NCBI RefSeq assembly: GCF_900199725.1
Contig: NZ_LT904902.1
Location: forward strand, 983,964 to 1,047,963
Length of the DNA stretch: 64,000 nt
Direction: 5' to 3'
DNA from: Cytobacillus massiliigabonensis
Lineage (GTDB): Bacteria > Bacillota > Bacilli > Bacillales > Cytobacillaceae
Shown: piece by piece, positions 41,811 through 49,503 of the stretch
Layout of the letters: every line of letters begins with the position of its first letter
Position numbering within the stretch: position 1 is the stretch's first letter
Notes under the pieces: model-generated
Database searches by the model: none
Seen by the model: the letters and a program-made list of their open reading frames with translations, nothing else
Told to the model about the DNA's origin: nothing
Translations under genes and position numbers: made by a program

Positions 41811-42830
41811 CTATTTATTATTTAATGGAACAACCAGTTCTAATTCCTTAATTTCTTCCCTATAGCCTTCCTTGTTTATTTCAGCAGGCTTGAGGATTAA
41901 TGAATGTGGCAGCTCATCCATTGGAGGCAGCACTAATACCATATGGTGTCCGTAGTCCCCAGCCATACCCGCTTGCAGTTTTAAACGATCAAATACACGG
42001 TCTTTATCATCGACTACTGCGAAGTCAAACCATGGCCATGTATCGTTTTCATCCATTGCAGCAGGATAATCAATAGTTAAGTCTATTCGAGTTGATAGAG
42101 GTGAAAATGTTACTTTGTCAGCAGTTATTGCATATTCTTTTTCGGTTGTTTTCGTTTTAGCCTTTGGATAGAACTCATGAATAGCCCCATTTACTTTTTC
42201 AAGAGGAAAAGCTACATTCCATTTTCCTTTATGTCCAAATAAATTTTCCCCATGAACCGCAACCTCAATTTTATCACCGTATTCATTAGGATTAGATAAA
42301 GTAAATTGATGATGTTCAATGATCGTCTTTGAGTCGATTTCATCCTGGCCTGTGGAGGCAATGGCAGGCTTGACCGGCTGTCCGTTAATTGTAATGTAAT
42401 TTATGCCAGCCATTTCTTCTGAAAGAGAAAGCTTTTTCTGACCTGTATATTCTACTGTTACGATTAATCGGCCCCCATCGTAAACCGCTTCCTTTACGAT
42501 CATTGTTAAGCCATTTTGACTATCTTGTTTTTCAATTTCTGTCGTAAGCTGATCTTGTTGAATTTTATCAGAGGCAATGTCACTAAATTGCGCATAAATT
42601 GGTCCAATAAGCGGGATATTCGATAAAGCTGCTGCCATTCCTGGAGAAACAAATCCAGATCCAAGAAGGGCCATACATAATCCACATGCAATCAACAGGG
42701 AATGCCTTGTTGTTCTTCTGATTTTTCTATTTTTCTTTGCTTGGAGCATCGCTTCCTTTTCCCTGGCAACTAGCTTTTCAAGAGGTATATCAATGTTATC
42801 AATAGAATGATTAAACTTTTCCTTATTCAT
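41811..42830 (-). CDS. DUF4179 putative anti-sigma factor
   Basis: A 339-residue membrane protein with a cytoplasmic N-terminus, one transmembrane segment at about residues 45-65 (LLIACGLCMALLGSGFVSPG), the DUF4179 signature around AALSNIPLIGPIYAQF, and a large extracytoplasmic domain ending in KELELVVPLNNK. DUF4179 proteins are encoded directly after ECF sigma factors and are thought to hold them inactive. It overlaps the ECF sigma gene by 8 bases, so the two are translationally coupled. Confidence 0.85.
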   Translation of the reverse strand: MNKEKFNHSIDNIDIPLEKLVAREKEAMLQAKKNRKIRRTTRHSLLIACGLCMALLGSGFVSPGMAAALSNIPLIGPIYAQFSDIASDKIQQDQLTTEIEKQDSQNGLTMIVKEAVYDGGRLIVTVEYTGQKKLSLSEEMAGINYITINGQPVKPAIASTGQDEIDSKTIIEHHQFTLSNPNEYGDKIEVAVHGENLFGHKGKWNVAFPLEKVNGAIHEFYPKAKTKTTEKEYAITADKVTFSPLSTRIDLTIDYPAAMDENDTWPWFDFAVVDDKDRVFDRLKLQAGMAGDYGHHMVLVLPPMDELPHSLILKPAEINKEGYREEIKELELVVPLNNK

Positions 42831-43356
42831 AAAAATAGCCCTCCTTTAAAATTGGCCTCAGTTCTTTTTGCGCTCGACTCAAATGCGATTTCACCGTTCC
42901 TTCAGGGCAATTCATGATGTTAGCAATTTCCCTTATGGATAGATCATGATAATACCGCAGTAAAATAATGGTTTTGTATTTAGGATCCAAGGACTTAAAG
43001 GCTTCAGATAAATCCATCGAATGAGCTATGCCGTCTGCACTTTCTTTAGAAATTATTTCTGCAAATAGTTTCTCATCATCTGTAGTAAAATGCCTGGACT
43101 CTTTTCGGATAAAATCAATAGACTTGAAGATCAGTATTTTTATTATCCAACTTTGAAAGCTAGCTGGTTTTTTTAATGTTTTTAGTGAAGTATAAGCCTT
43201 ATAAATGGTTTCTTGATAAATATCAAGGGCATCTTGCTCATTTCTAACATATGAATAGGCTGTACGATACAATTTATTACGCACAGAACTTATTAGAAGT
43301 TCAAATGCCTCATCATTCCCCTTTTTCGCTTCTTGTACCAATTTCCCAACATCCAT
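42823..43356 (-). CDS. ECF RNA polymerase sigma factor
   Basis: A 177-residue ECF sigma factor. Region 2 is AYSYVRNEQDALDIYQETIY followed by SFQSWIIKILIFKSIDFIRK; region 4 is ILLRYYHDLSIREIANIMNC then PEGTVKSHLSRAQKEL. The length and partner (DUF4179) are those of SigV/SigX/SigI-unrelated ECF30-type factors of Bacillus that respond to envelope stress. Start ATG follows AAAGGAGGGG. A likely ECF-type promoter lies at 43385-43411, implying autoregulation. Confidence 0.88.
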   Translation of the reverse strand: MDVGKLVQEAKKGNDEAFELLISSVRNKLYRTAYSYVRNEQDALDIYQETIYKAYTSLKTLKKPASFQSWIIKILIFKSIDFIRKESRHFTTDDEKLFAEIISKESADGIAHSMDLSEAFKSLDPKYKTIILLRYYHDLSIREIANIMNCPEGTVKSHLSRAQKELRPILKEGYFYE

Positions 43357-43384
43357 GTAAGTATCCCCTCCTTTTCATAATAAA

Positions 43385-43411
43385 GTCGAATGAGGGAGTA
43401 GAATCGTTGCA
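43385..43411 (-). promoter_or_regulatory. Putative ECF-type promoter
   Basis: Minus strand GCAACG (43405-43410) followed after about 16 bp by TCGAC (43385-43389). The AAC -35 and CGAC/CGTC -10 are the usual ECF core elements. It lies 29 bp upstream of the sigma gene's start codon. Confidence 0.5.
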
Positions 43412-43851
43412 ATAAAAATTTTTAAAAAATCTACTAATTTATGTTATCTCTTTGGAATGATTCAAAATAAACATTTCATGTCTCCCAAAGGAAAGTCATT
43501 AACATATTATTAATAAATCAAATTACGCACCTAATCAAATGTAGAGTTAAAATTTGGTGAAGGTATGCCATATTTTTATTCCATCAACATAAATAAACGC
43601 CATTACTTAATAATGGCGACCTTTTCTGGAATCGTATCCACTGTGTTACTGCTTTTCGTCATGCTTCATGGTTAAAAATAACCGATTCCCCCCTTTAAGT
43701 ACTTCATCTTTTTTTTCACATTCTGGTCCCCTATATAAAGAAAGAGCGTAATTCTTGCTGAAGAATTTCGCCCTTTTGTTAAAGATCAGGATAATATTTT
43801 GATTGCTGCCTTTATGCCATTATTGCTAATAATGAAAGATGCTTATTCGAT
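43412..43851. other. Intergenic region with hairpin elements
   Basis: About 440 bp. It holds a short inverted repeat near 43596-43612 (GCCATTA / TAATGGC) and a GCAG-type hairpin element (43727-43778). No gene is seen. Confidence 0.5.
43727..43778. repeat. Short dispersed hairpin element, GCAG type
   Basis: GGTCCCCTATATAAAGAAAG then AGCGTAATTCTTGCTGAAGA and ATTTCGCCC. Same family as 41689. Confidence 0.6.
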
Positions 43852-44160
43852 TCATTCTGGCATATGATAACGAGGGAAAAAATTATACACCATAAATGCG
43901 CCGAATAATATGAACATGATTGGACCAAAAATCGCATCTTCAGTAAAACCAGCAAGTCCAAAAATTATACAAATAAGACCAAACCAGGCAGCAAACGAAC
44001 TCACAGTATAAGAATAAATGGCGCCAATAAATGTCAGTGTCCGCCCTAAGAACTGCCCTGATACAGGCTCTTTTACTATACGAATGATACTTAAAACAAC
44101 GCTCCATAATAACAGTGCTGGAATCCCCCATATAAAAATCAATCCAAATAACTTTACCAT
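43852..44160 (-). CDS. Small integral membrane protein
   Basis: A 102-residue protein with three predicted transmembrane segments (about residues 3-26, 40-63 and 66-95). No charged residues lie within the helices. Family not recognised. Start ATG follows GGGGGTG. It stands alone between repeat elements. Confidence 0.6.
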   Translation of the reverse strand: MVKLFGLIFIWGIPALLLWSVVLSIIRIVKEPVSGQFLGRTLTFIGAIYSYTVSSFAAWFGLICIIFGLAGFTEDAIFGPIMFILFGAFMVYNFFPRYHMPE

Positions 44161-44304
44161 TTTTCACCCCCATTATCCCTAAATCTTTTTCAAAGATTGC
44201 GTATCAATCTTTCCTATTCTCTATTTCCTTATTTAACAAATTGGCTCTTTGCCGGATCAACGGTGCACCACAATCGCGCCCGATTGCTTACCTGTTGGAT
44301 CGCA

Positions 44305-44853
44305 TCATGCCGTGAGTAAAGACGACTTCTTTTCTATTATAGCTTTTATTGCTGACACACTTTCTTCTGTAGATTGATTTGTTGTGTCGATCATATTGGA
44401 TTCATAGGCACCTAAATCGTTAAATTGCTCCCACATTTTTTCAACCAATTCAATGTTGGCATTTTCGTCTAATTTCGTGCGGTTGATTGCTCGCTTCATC
44501 GTTTCTTCTTTAGTCGCTCTTAAGATAATGTAATGTATTTCGAAATTTTCCTGTACAGCATTTAACCACGGATGTAAGAACCAAGGACCAACAATTCCAT
44601 CAATAATCACATCGTAACCACCACGTGCAAAACGTTTTGCAGCTTCTAAAAAAGCTTCAATTACAATTAGGTTTTGTTCTTGTGATTCTGGTAAAAATGG
44701 AGGGATTGCCCCCTTTTGAATATAGTGATAAAAATCATCCGTGTGCATATGTACAGCTTTTGATAAGCTAGATTCTTTAGAAACAATAGACGCCGTTGTG
44801 CTTTTTCCAGTTCCTGGCGAACCAGTAATGATAATGATTCTGCCTTGTTTCAA
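44305..44853 (-). CDS. P-loop kinase-like protein (AAA_33/zeta-like)
   Basis: A 182-residue P-loop NTPase. Walker A is ITGSPGTGKSTTA (residues about 9-21), followed by HMHTDDFYHYI, where the DD pair is in the Walker B-like/substrate position, and VIIDGIVGPWF, with the lid region RATKEETMKRAINR. This layout is that of small kinases such as chloramphenicol phosphotransferase-like or zeta-toxin-like proteins; which one cannot be told. No antitoxin gene is adjacent. Start TTG behind GAGGGGG. Possible resistance or nucleotide kinase function remains open. Confidence 0.7.
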   Translation of the reverse strand: MKQGRIIIITGSPGTGKSTTASIVSKESSLSKAVHMHTDDFYHYIQKGAIPPFLPESQEQNLIVIEAFLEAAKRFARGGYDVIIDGIVGPWFLHPWLNAVQENFEIHYIILRATKEETMKRAINRTKLDENANIELVEKMWEQFNDLGAYESNMIDTTNQSTEESVSAIKAIIEKKSSLLTA

Positions 44854-44904
44854 AAGTATTCCCCCTCGTTCAACAAAATGGCCCGATTGTTTAGAGACAG
44901 TTCT

Positions 44905-45105
44905 TCACAAAAATCTGGGAAATAGCCAATACACAATAAGGAAGATACTCACGATCCCCCAAACTGCGGTTCCCACTATCCGCCAAATGATGGATTGGGT
45001 AGCTGAACTTTGATGGACCTCATTTTCCATATTTCTTGTTATAAAAAAAAGAACAACAAATCCGATTATGATAAACCCAACAGCTATCCAAGATAATAAA
45101 TCCAC
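44905..45105 (-). CDS. Small two-segment membrane protein
   Basis: A 66-residue protein with two transmembrane segments (about residues 4-22 and 42-62) linked by a polar loop (NMENEVHQSSATQS). It starts with GTG behind AAAGGGGGAT. Not assigned to a named family. It lies 51 bp upstream of the kinase-like gene on the same strand and may be co-transcribed. Confidence 0.6.
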   Translation of the reverse strand: MDLLSWIAVGFIIIGFVVLFFITRNMENEVHQSSATQSIIWRIVGTAVWGIVSIFLIVYWLFPRFL

Positions 45106-45222
45106 TTTTTATCCCCCTTTGTTGTGAATTGCCTTCTAAACCTGCTACATAGGTCAATTACATTCCTTCGCCATTTTTATACGTTTCATTGTGCAAAAAG
45201 TTTCGAACACTTAATCAGTGAC

Positions 45223-45264
45223 CTTGCCCAGAACAGGAATAGACGTGTTCCTGTTTTGGGCAAG
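45223..45264. terminator. 17-bp hairpin, likely terminator
   Basis: CTTGCCCAGAACAGGAA and TTCCTGTTTTGGGCAAG pair over 17 positions with one wobble and an 8-base loop. It lies between the DHFR-like gene and the small membrane-protein gene. A T-rich run follows on the plus strand only, so minus-strand termination is uncertain. Confidence 0.6.
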
Positions 45265-45341
45265 ATTGTTTTATAAGCTTCTTTATAATACTTGTGGAAT
45301 AACTGCCTCCGTTTAGATATATTCTCAAAAAACAATGGCCA

Positions 45342-45920
45342 TTATTTAATGATCTCATATCGCATCAGCATTGAACCGCTTGTTTCATAAAGCTTGGTTT
45401 CTATTAATCTCATATCATGACGTGTGTCGATGTTGTCGAAGTAACGTTTACCGCTGCCCAATATGACCGGATGAACGATGATTCGCAGTTCATCAAGTAA
45501 AACAGCATTTATCAGACTATGAATAAGACCTGCGCTTGCGGAAACAATAATATCACCCTTGATTTCTCTTTTTATCTCCCTTATTTTCGACATGACATCA
45601 GAGTTAAGCAGAGTAATGGTATCATCGTAGTCTCCCCAATGGACTTCTTTAAACTCACTATTATTTGTTGCTACAAACTTTTGAGTCTTATTCATAGCAT
45701 CAGCCCAATCTCCCTCTTGGAACGGCCAAAAGCTTGCAAAACCTTCATATGTGACCCGCCCCATCAAGATTGCGTCAGCCTTCTGAAACAACAAAAGCCC
45801 GTCATCTGTGGAATCCATGATGCCAGGCATCGCCCAGCTTACCATGTTGTCTTCTTCGCCTTTCGGTCCAGTAAAGATACCATCCAATGTGCTACTTACG
45901 TTTGCAATTAATTTCCCCAT
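45342..45920 (-). CDS. Dihydrofolate-reductase-family (RibD C-terminal) protein
   Basis: A 192-residue paralogue-type of the DHFR/RibD C-terminal family found at 17725. It has SSTLDGIFTGPKGEEDNMVS, DAILMGRVTYEGFASFWP and DIIVSASAGLIHSLINAVLL DEL followed by HPVILGSGKRYFD, the last two replacing the GGG NADPH motif with SASAG. Start ATG follows AGGAGGATAT. Substrate unknown. Monocistronic, with a strong hairpin downstream. Confidence 0.8.
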   Translation of the reverse strand: MGKLIANVSSTLDGIFTGPKGEEDNMVSWAMPGIMDSTDDGLLLFQKADAILMGRVTYEGFASFWPFQEGDWADAMNKTQKFVATNNSEFKEVHWGDYDDTITLLNSDVMSKIREIKREIKGDIIVSASAGLIHSLINAVLLDELRIIVHPVILGSGKRYFDNIDTRHDMRLIETKLYETSGSMLMRYEIIK

Positions 45921-46035
45921 ATATCCTCCTCAAATATTTTTATGATCTTGCGTAGTGGTAAATTGCCCCGATGATAAATTTAAAAAACATCTTCTGAATT
46001 AACTTCGATTTACTAACAAATAATCCCTTCTCTCA

Positions 46036-46100
46036 TTCCAGAAAATGGTCCTTTTCATGAAGAAAGACGCTTTCCTTATTTCAGAAAAGCGCCAGATTGC
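46036..46100. repeat. Short dispersed hairpin element, CATGAAG type
   Basis: AAAATGGTCCTTTTCATGAA ... AGACGCTTTCC ... CAGAAAAGCGCC and AGATTGCGG. Same family and orientation as the copies at 11073 and 18392. Confidence 0.65.
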
Positions 46101-46177
46101 GGTATAAATAATATATTTTCGCTAAGACAAAGTTAACAAAATCGTTTTTTCTTCCCCATATTTGTGTTTATTATGGG

Positions 46178-46729
46178 TCATGACATTGATAGCTTACATT
46201 TCTTTCCTTGAGATTCTAAAGATTCTGTTATTTTCCCATCTAGCTTCTTAATCGCCAACATCGAATGATCCTGAATGATTCCTGTATCTACGAAACCAAA
46301 TGAAGCATATAATGATTTAGCTATGACATTGCTTGTCCGATAAAAGAGGACTACATATTCTGCCTCCCCCTCTGGCATCGTTTCAATATCCATCAACATT
46401 TTTTCAAAAGCAAGTTTGCCATATCCCTTCCCCTGGTAACGCTTATCAATCATAATATGCCAAATAAAATAGCTCTTCTTCCCGTAAAAAATTTCATTTT
46501 CAAATGATTCATGATCCAACGTATCATAAATATACATCAAAAATCCAACCGCAGACTCATCGGCATAAATGGCTAAGGGAGTCGCTGGTATACCGTCTGC
46601 GTTCATCATATGAGCGTCTGCAAAGCTTCTGAGGTTAGTAGTTTCTATAAAGTCTTCCTGGTTTTTTTCCACTTCAAGTGCTATTACTTCATCTATGTTA
46701 TCCCCAGTTATCTTTCGTAATTCAATCAT
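46178..46729 (-). CDS. GNAT acetyltransferase
   Basis: About 183 residues. The motif IDKRYQGKGYGKLAFEKMLM and the later VVLFYRTSNVIAKSLYASFG are characteristic; the FVDTGIIQDHSMLAIKK end is typical of diamine/spermidine-type acetyltransferases, so polyamines are a possible but unproven substrate. The ATG at 46729 has GGAGAGGAG upstream; the ATG at 46765 lacks a site. It lies 57 bp downstream of a second GNAT gene on the same strand, suggesting a two-gene unit. Confidence 0.8.
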   Translation of the reverse strand: MIELRKITGDNIDEVIALEVEKNQEDFIETTNLRSFADAHMMNADGIPATPLAIYADESAVGFLMYIYDTLDHESFENEIFYGKKSYFIWHIMIDKRYQGKGYGKLAFEKMLMDIETMPEGEAEYVVLFYRTSNVIAKSLYASFGFVDTGIIQDHSMLAIKKLDGKITESLESQGKKCKLSMS

Positions 46730-46786
46730 TTTTTTATCTCCTCTCCTAAGACAATCCACTTCCAACAGCAGAAAGATTCAACATGT

Positions 46787-47641
46787 TCAATTATCTTTAT
46801 CAAAACCAAGATGAACAGAGTCTGCAATCCTTTCATAGCCAATTTCCCGATAGATCTTATTTGATGTCGGATTCATCATATCTGTGTACAGTACGCAAAA
46901 CTTGAATTCTTTAAGCAGTTCTCTTGATACCGCCGTAACAAGCGTCCGAGCATATCCTTTTTTACTTTCTTCCTTTGGGGTAAAAACAAAACTAACGGTT
47001 ACACCGTTCATTGTAGGACGTGACTTCTTCATCATAGATACGATCTTTCCTTTATCTTCCCAAATAAAAACCTCTTGTTCCTTTAGAAACATTGCCACAC
47101 GTTTTTTCACTTGTTCGATTGGCGAAATCGGCAGTCCGGCATCCTTTTCGAATAAGTTGAACCATTTCTCGATAAGTGGAGAATCACTTTCTTCTGCATA
47201 ACGCCAAGAACCAGGACTGTGTTCAAGCGTTTCATTAACCTTGTTTAAACGATACAATCCCTGATCCATAAGCAGTTGATGAGTCTTATCTGTTTTAATT
47301 TCCCACTTTTTTGCGACTTTATATGCCCACTCTTTCAAACTGATGATCGAACGAAAGTCAATTTCAAGTTCGACCATCTTCCTTATGAAGAAATCTATTA
47401 TTTCTTCTAAACGGTTTTCATCGACAAAAATAAGATTTAATGGATGCGGGGGTGTCATTTGGAAAAAGGCTAACACATTTCCATCTTCCTCAATTGTCGC
47501 CATAAATGGACTCTCATAATTACCCGCTTTAATAGCTTGCAGCACACCGTAAAAAAGACTGAACACATCTTCCTTTTCCAATAAAAACGACTCTATCTTT
47601 CTCTCAAAATCATGGGCATTATCATAAACTATAAATTTCAT
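46787..47641 (-). CDS. GNAT acetyltransferase
   Basis: About 284 residues with an N-terminal divergent domain (DNAHDFERKIESFLLEKEDV) and a C-terminal GNAT domain with FTPKEESKKGYARTLVTAVS and NPTSNKIYREIGYERI. The CoA-binding loop EESKKGYA deviates from the usual Q/RxxGxG/A but keeps GYA. The ATG at 47641 follows GGAGTG at 6 bases; the ATG at 47680 has no site. It is the first gene of a GNAT pair. Substrate unknown. Confidence 0.75.
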   Translation of the reverse strand: MKFIVYDNAHDFERKIESFLLEKEDVFSLFYGVLQAIKAGNYESPFMATIEEDGNVLAFFQMTPPHPLNLIFVDENRLEEIIDFFIRKMVELEIDFRSIISLKEWAYKVAKKWEIKTDKTHQLLMDQGLYRLNKVNETLEHSPGSWRYAEESDSPLIEKWFNLFEKDAGLPISPIEQVKKRVAMFLKEQEVFIWEDKGKIVSMMKKSRPTMNGVTVSFVFTPKEESKKGYARTLVTAVSRELLKEFKFCVLYTDMMNPTSNKIYREIGYERIADSVHLGFDKDN

Positions 47642-47694
47642 TATTAACACTCCAATCATATCAAATAAAATCGAAGGCACCGATTTAGAAACAC

Positions 47695-47746
47695 CTTTAT
47701 ATGAAGAAAGACGCTTTCCTTATTTTTCAGAAGAGCGCCCTATTCT
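47695..47746. repeat. Short dispersed hairpin element, CATGAAG type (truncated)
   Basis: TATGAAGAAAGACGCTTTCC then TTATTTTTCAGAAGAGCGCC and CTATTCTGGAA. The GGCCCTTTTC 5' part is degraded. Confidence 0.6.
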
Positions 47747-47940
47747 GGAAGAAACAATGTATATGTGTTAGCTTACCTTCTACTTTGTAAGTAATTTACT
47801 AGTATTTCACGTTCCTCTTCAAATAGCATTTTTATTTCACTAATTTTAGCTGCAATAAATAGTTTTCAGTCCATTTTGCAAGAAAAAGGAAACGACTTTG
47901 TTATTCATACAAAGCCGTTTTTCTACTATTATCGTATGCA

Positions 47941-48363
47941 CTACCCTTGATATCCTTCAGTGTAAATTTGAAAGGTTACACCGAATTTATCTTTAATCAC
48001 CCCGTAAGCAGGACTAAAACCCGTATCTGCTAGTGGCATTTCAACTTGACCGCCATCCTGTAATGCTTCAAAAATTTGGCGAGCTTTGTCTGCATTGTCA
48101 AACGTGACACAAATGGTCACCAGGTTTCCTTCTTGAGCCGGTTGACCTGGAAATGTATCTGAAAACATAATTACTGACTCTCCAACCCTTATCGTAGCGT
48201 GTGAAACAAGATCTTTTGCATCCTCTGGGAAAGGAAAATCTGGGGCAGTGGGCATTTCACCAAATGTAATAACTCCTAAATTTTCTGCATGAAATACCTT
48301 TTCGTAAAATCCAATTGCTTCTCTTGCATTTCCGTTCAACTGTAAATAAGGAATAAATTGCAT
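47941..48363 (-). CDS. VOC family protein (PhnB-like)
   Basis: About 140 residues of the vicinal-oxygen-chelate fold. The start FIPYLQLNGNAREAIGFYEK, the middle SVIMFSDTFPGQ and the end ADTGFSPAYGVIKDKFGVTF are typical of PhnB/YxaH-like proteins, whose enzymatic role is unclear. The ATG at 48363 lies behind GAGGAGCTG. It is adjacent to a DUF1801 gene upstream, the same pairing as at 59879-60665. Confidence 0.85.
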   Translation of the reverse strand: MQFIPYLQLNGNAREAIGFYEKVFHAENLGVITFGEMPTAPDFPFPEDAKDLVSHATIRVGESVIMFSDTFPGQPAQEGNLVTICVTFDNADKARQIFEALQDGGQVEMPLADTGFSPAYGVIKDKFGVTFQIYTEGYQG

Positions 48364-48482
48364 TTTTTTCAGCTCCTCTAATTTTATTTGGATATGTACT
48401 CCAAAAATTATTATAACCAACAAGATATTGAGTCATGTAAAAATTCTGATAATTACAATCATTTCTCACGATGGCTATATCT

Positions 48483-48905
48483 TTAGTCGTTCGGATAAAG
48501 ATTCTGATATGTTTCTACTGTATGTATAATTAAATCCTTTAAAACATTGGTATCGATATCAGCTAATTTATTTACATAAATACAAGCCTTACTCTTCGTG
48601 TGTTTCCCAAAGCTATTTAATAATTTTTCTCTTTCTTCACTTTCATAGGCCAAATAAAGACTAATTTTCGCCTTTCTTGGTGAAAAACCCACCAAAGGCG
48701 CATCCCCTTCATGTCCTGATGCATACTTATAGTGATAGCTGCCAAAGCCTATAATACTAGGACCCCACATTTTTGCTTTGTAACCAGTTACCTCTTCAAA
48801 AATTTCTACTAACTGATAGGCATCTGCCTTCTTCTTCTCATTTTCGACACTTTCAATAAATTCAATTACACTATTGTCAGTTTCTTTCATCTTCGGTTCA
48901 TACAT
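48483..48905 (-). CDS. DUF1801 (YdhG-like) protein
   Basis: A 140-residue DUF1801 protein: KMWGPSIIGFGSYHYKYASG followed by GFSPRKAKISLYLAYE and KSKACIYVNKLADID. The family has an unknown role; its frataxin/YdhG-like fold has been linked to iron. Start ATG follows GGGGGGGCG. It pairs with a VOC gene 120 bp downstream. Confidence 0.85.
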   Translation of the reverse strand: MYEPKMKETDNSVIEFIESVENEKKKADAYQLVEIFEEVTGYKAKMWGPSIIGFGSYHYKYASGHEGDAPLVGFSPRKAKISLYLAYESEEREKLLNSFGKHTKSKACIYVNKLADIDTNVLKDLIIHTVETYQNLYPND

Positions 48906-49366
48906 TTATGCGCCCCCCCTATTCTCTGAGTACTTATTTACATTATTTTCATCATTATTACATTCTAAAATACACATACAATTTCCTGCAAAAAAGAAAA
49001 ATCTATCAAAAACCAATTATCCTTTTTCACTCAAATACGTTGCAGGAAATCTAAAAGTCATTGTTTCTGAAAACAAATGCAAGTACATCACTAAATAATT
49101 TTCCATATAATTGGAAAAATACCCATTCCTTATTAAAGAAAAGCGCGCGGTTGTTTAAGTACATTTCTTCACAATTTCACTTGAACAAATTTGCTCATTC
49201 ATTAAACAAACTATGCTTCGTTTCCTCATTCCATTAGATACATGTCCTCTTATACAGAAAATTACCTATTTTGAATTTGAATAAATATCTTTGTATCTTA
49301 ACATGACGAAAACCTATTGAGGAGGCAATGAATTAGTGTGGAAGTACAGCAGGTAGTGTGACATAA
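48906..49366. other. Intergenic region upstream of phosphotransferase leader
   Basis: About 460 bp of AT-rich spacer. A small inverted repeat TTTTCCATATAATTGGAAAA lies at 49098-49117. No gene is seen. Confidence 0.4.
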
Positions 49367-49395
49367 TTGATTCATATAAGGTAAACTTATATAAT
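49367..49395 (+). promoter_or_regulatory. Promoter of the leader/phosphotransferase unit
   Basis: TTGATT (49367-49372), 17-bp spacer, TATAAT (49390-49395). Transcription would start around 49402, 20 bases before the leader ORF. Confidence 0.7.
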
Positions 49396-49421
49396 ACTAA
49401 TTTTGATAAAAGGGTGATTTT

Positions 49422-49478
49422 ATGAAAAACACAGTATTGGTTAATCTTACAGCAAATAGGAGGGTGACTATACTTTAA
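49422..49478 (+). CDS. Leader peptide, 18 codons
   Basis: ATG at 49422 preceded by AGGGTGA; product MKNTVLVNLTANRRVTIL. It contains a tandem pair of rare arginine AGG codons and ends 25 bases before the phosphotransferase start. Its last codons form the first arm of a hairpin that competes for the gene's ribosome-binding-site complement. Confidence 0.7.
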   Translation: MKNTVLVNLTANRRVTIL

Positions 49479-49498
49479 CCCTCCTGGAAACAAGGAGG
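49458..49498 (+). promoter_or_regulatory. Competing hairpins, putative translational attenuator
   Basis: Arm 1 AGGAGGGT (49458-49465) and arm 2 ACCCTCCT (49478-49485) pair perfectly. Arm 2 also pairs, through CCTCC (49480-49484), with arm 3 GGAGG (49494-49498), the ribosome binding site of the gene. Arm 1:2 and arm 2:3 are mutually exclusive, so ribosome position on the leader would decide whether the binding site is free. The switching scheme is inferred. Confidence 0.65.
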
Positions 49499-49503
49499 AA
49501 AAT

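Noticed and set aside
44305-44853. Zeta toxin of a toxin-antitoxin pair
   Set aside because: Size and P-loop are compatible, but no epsilon-like antitoxin gene is adjacent.
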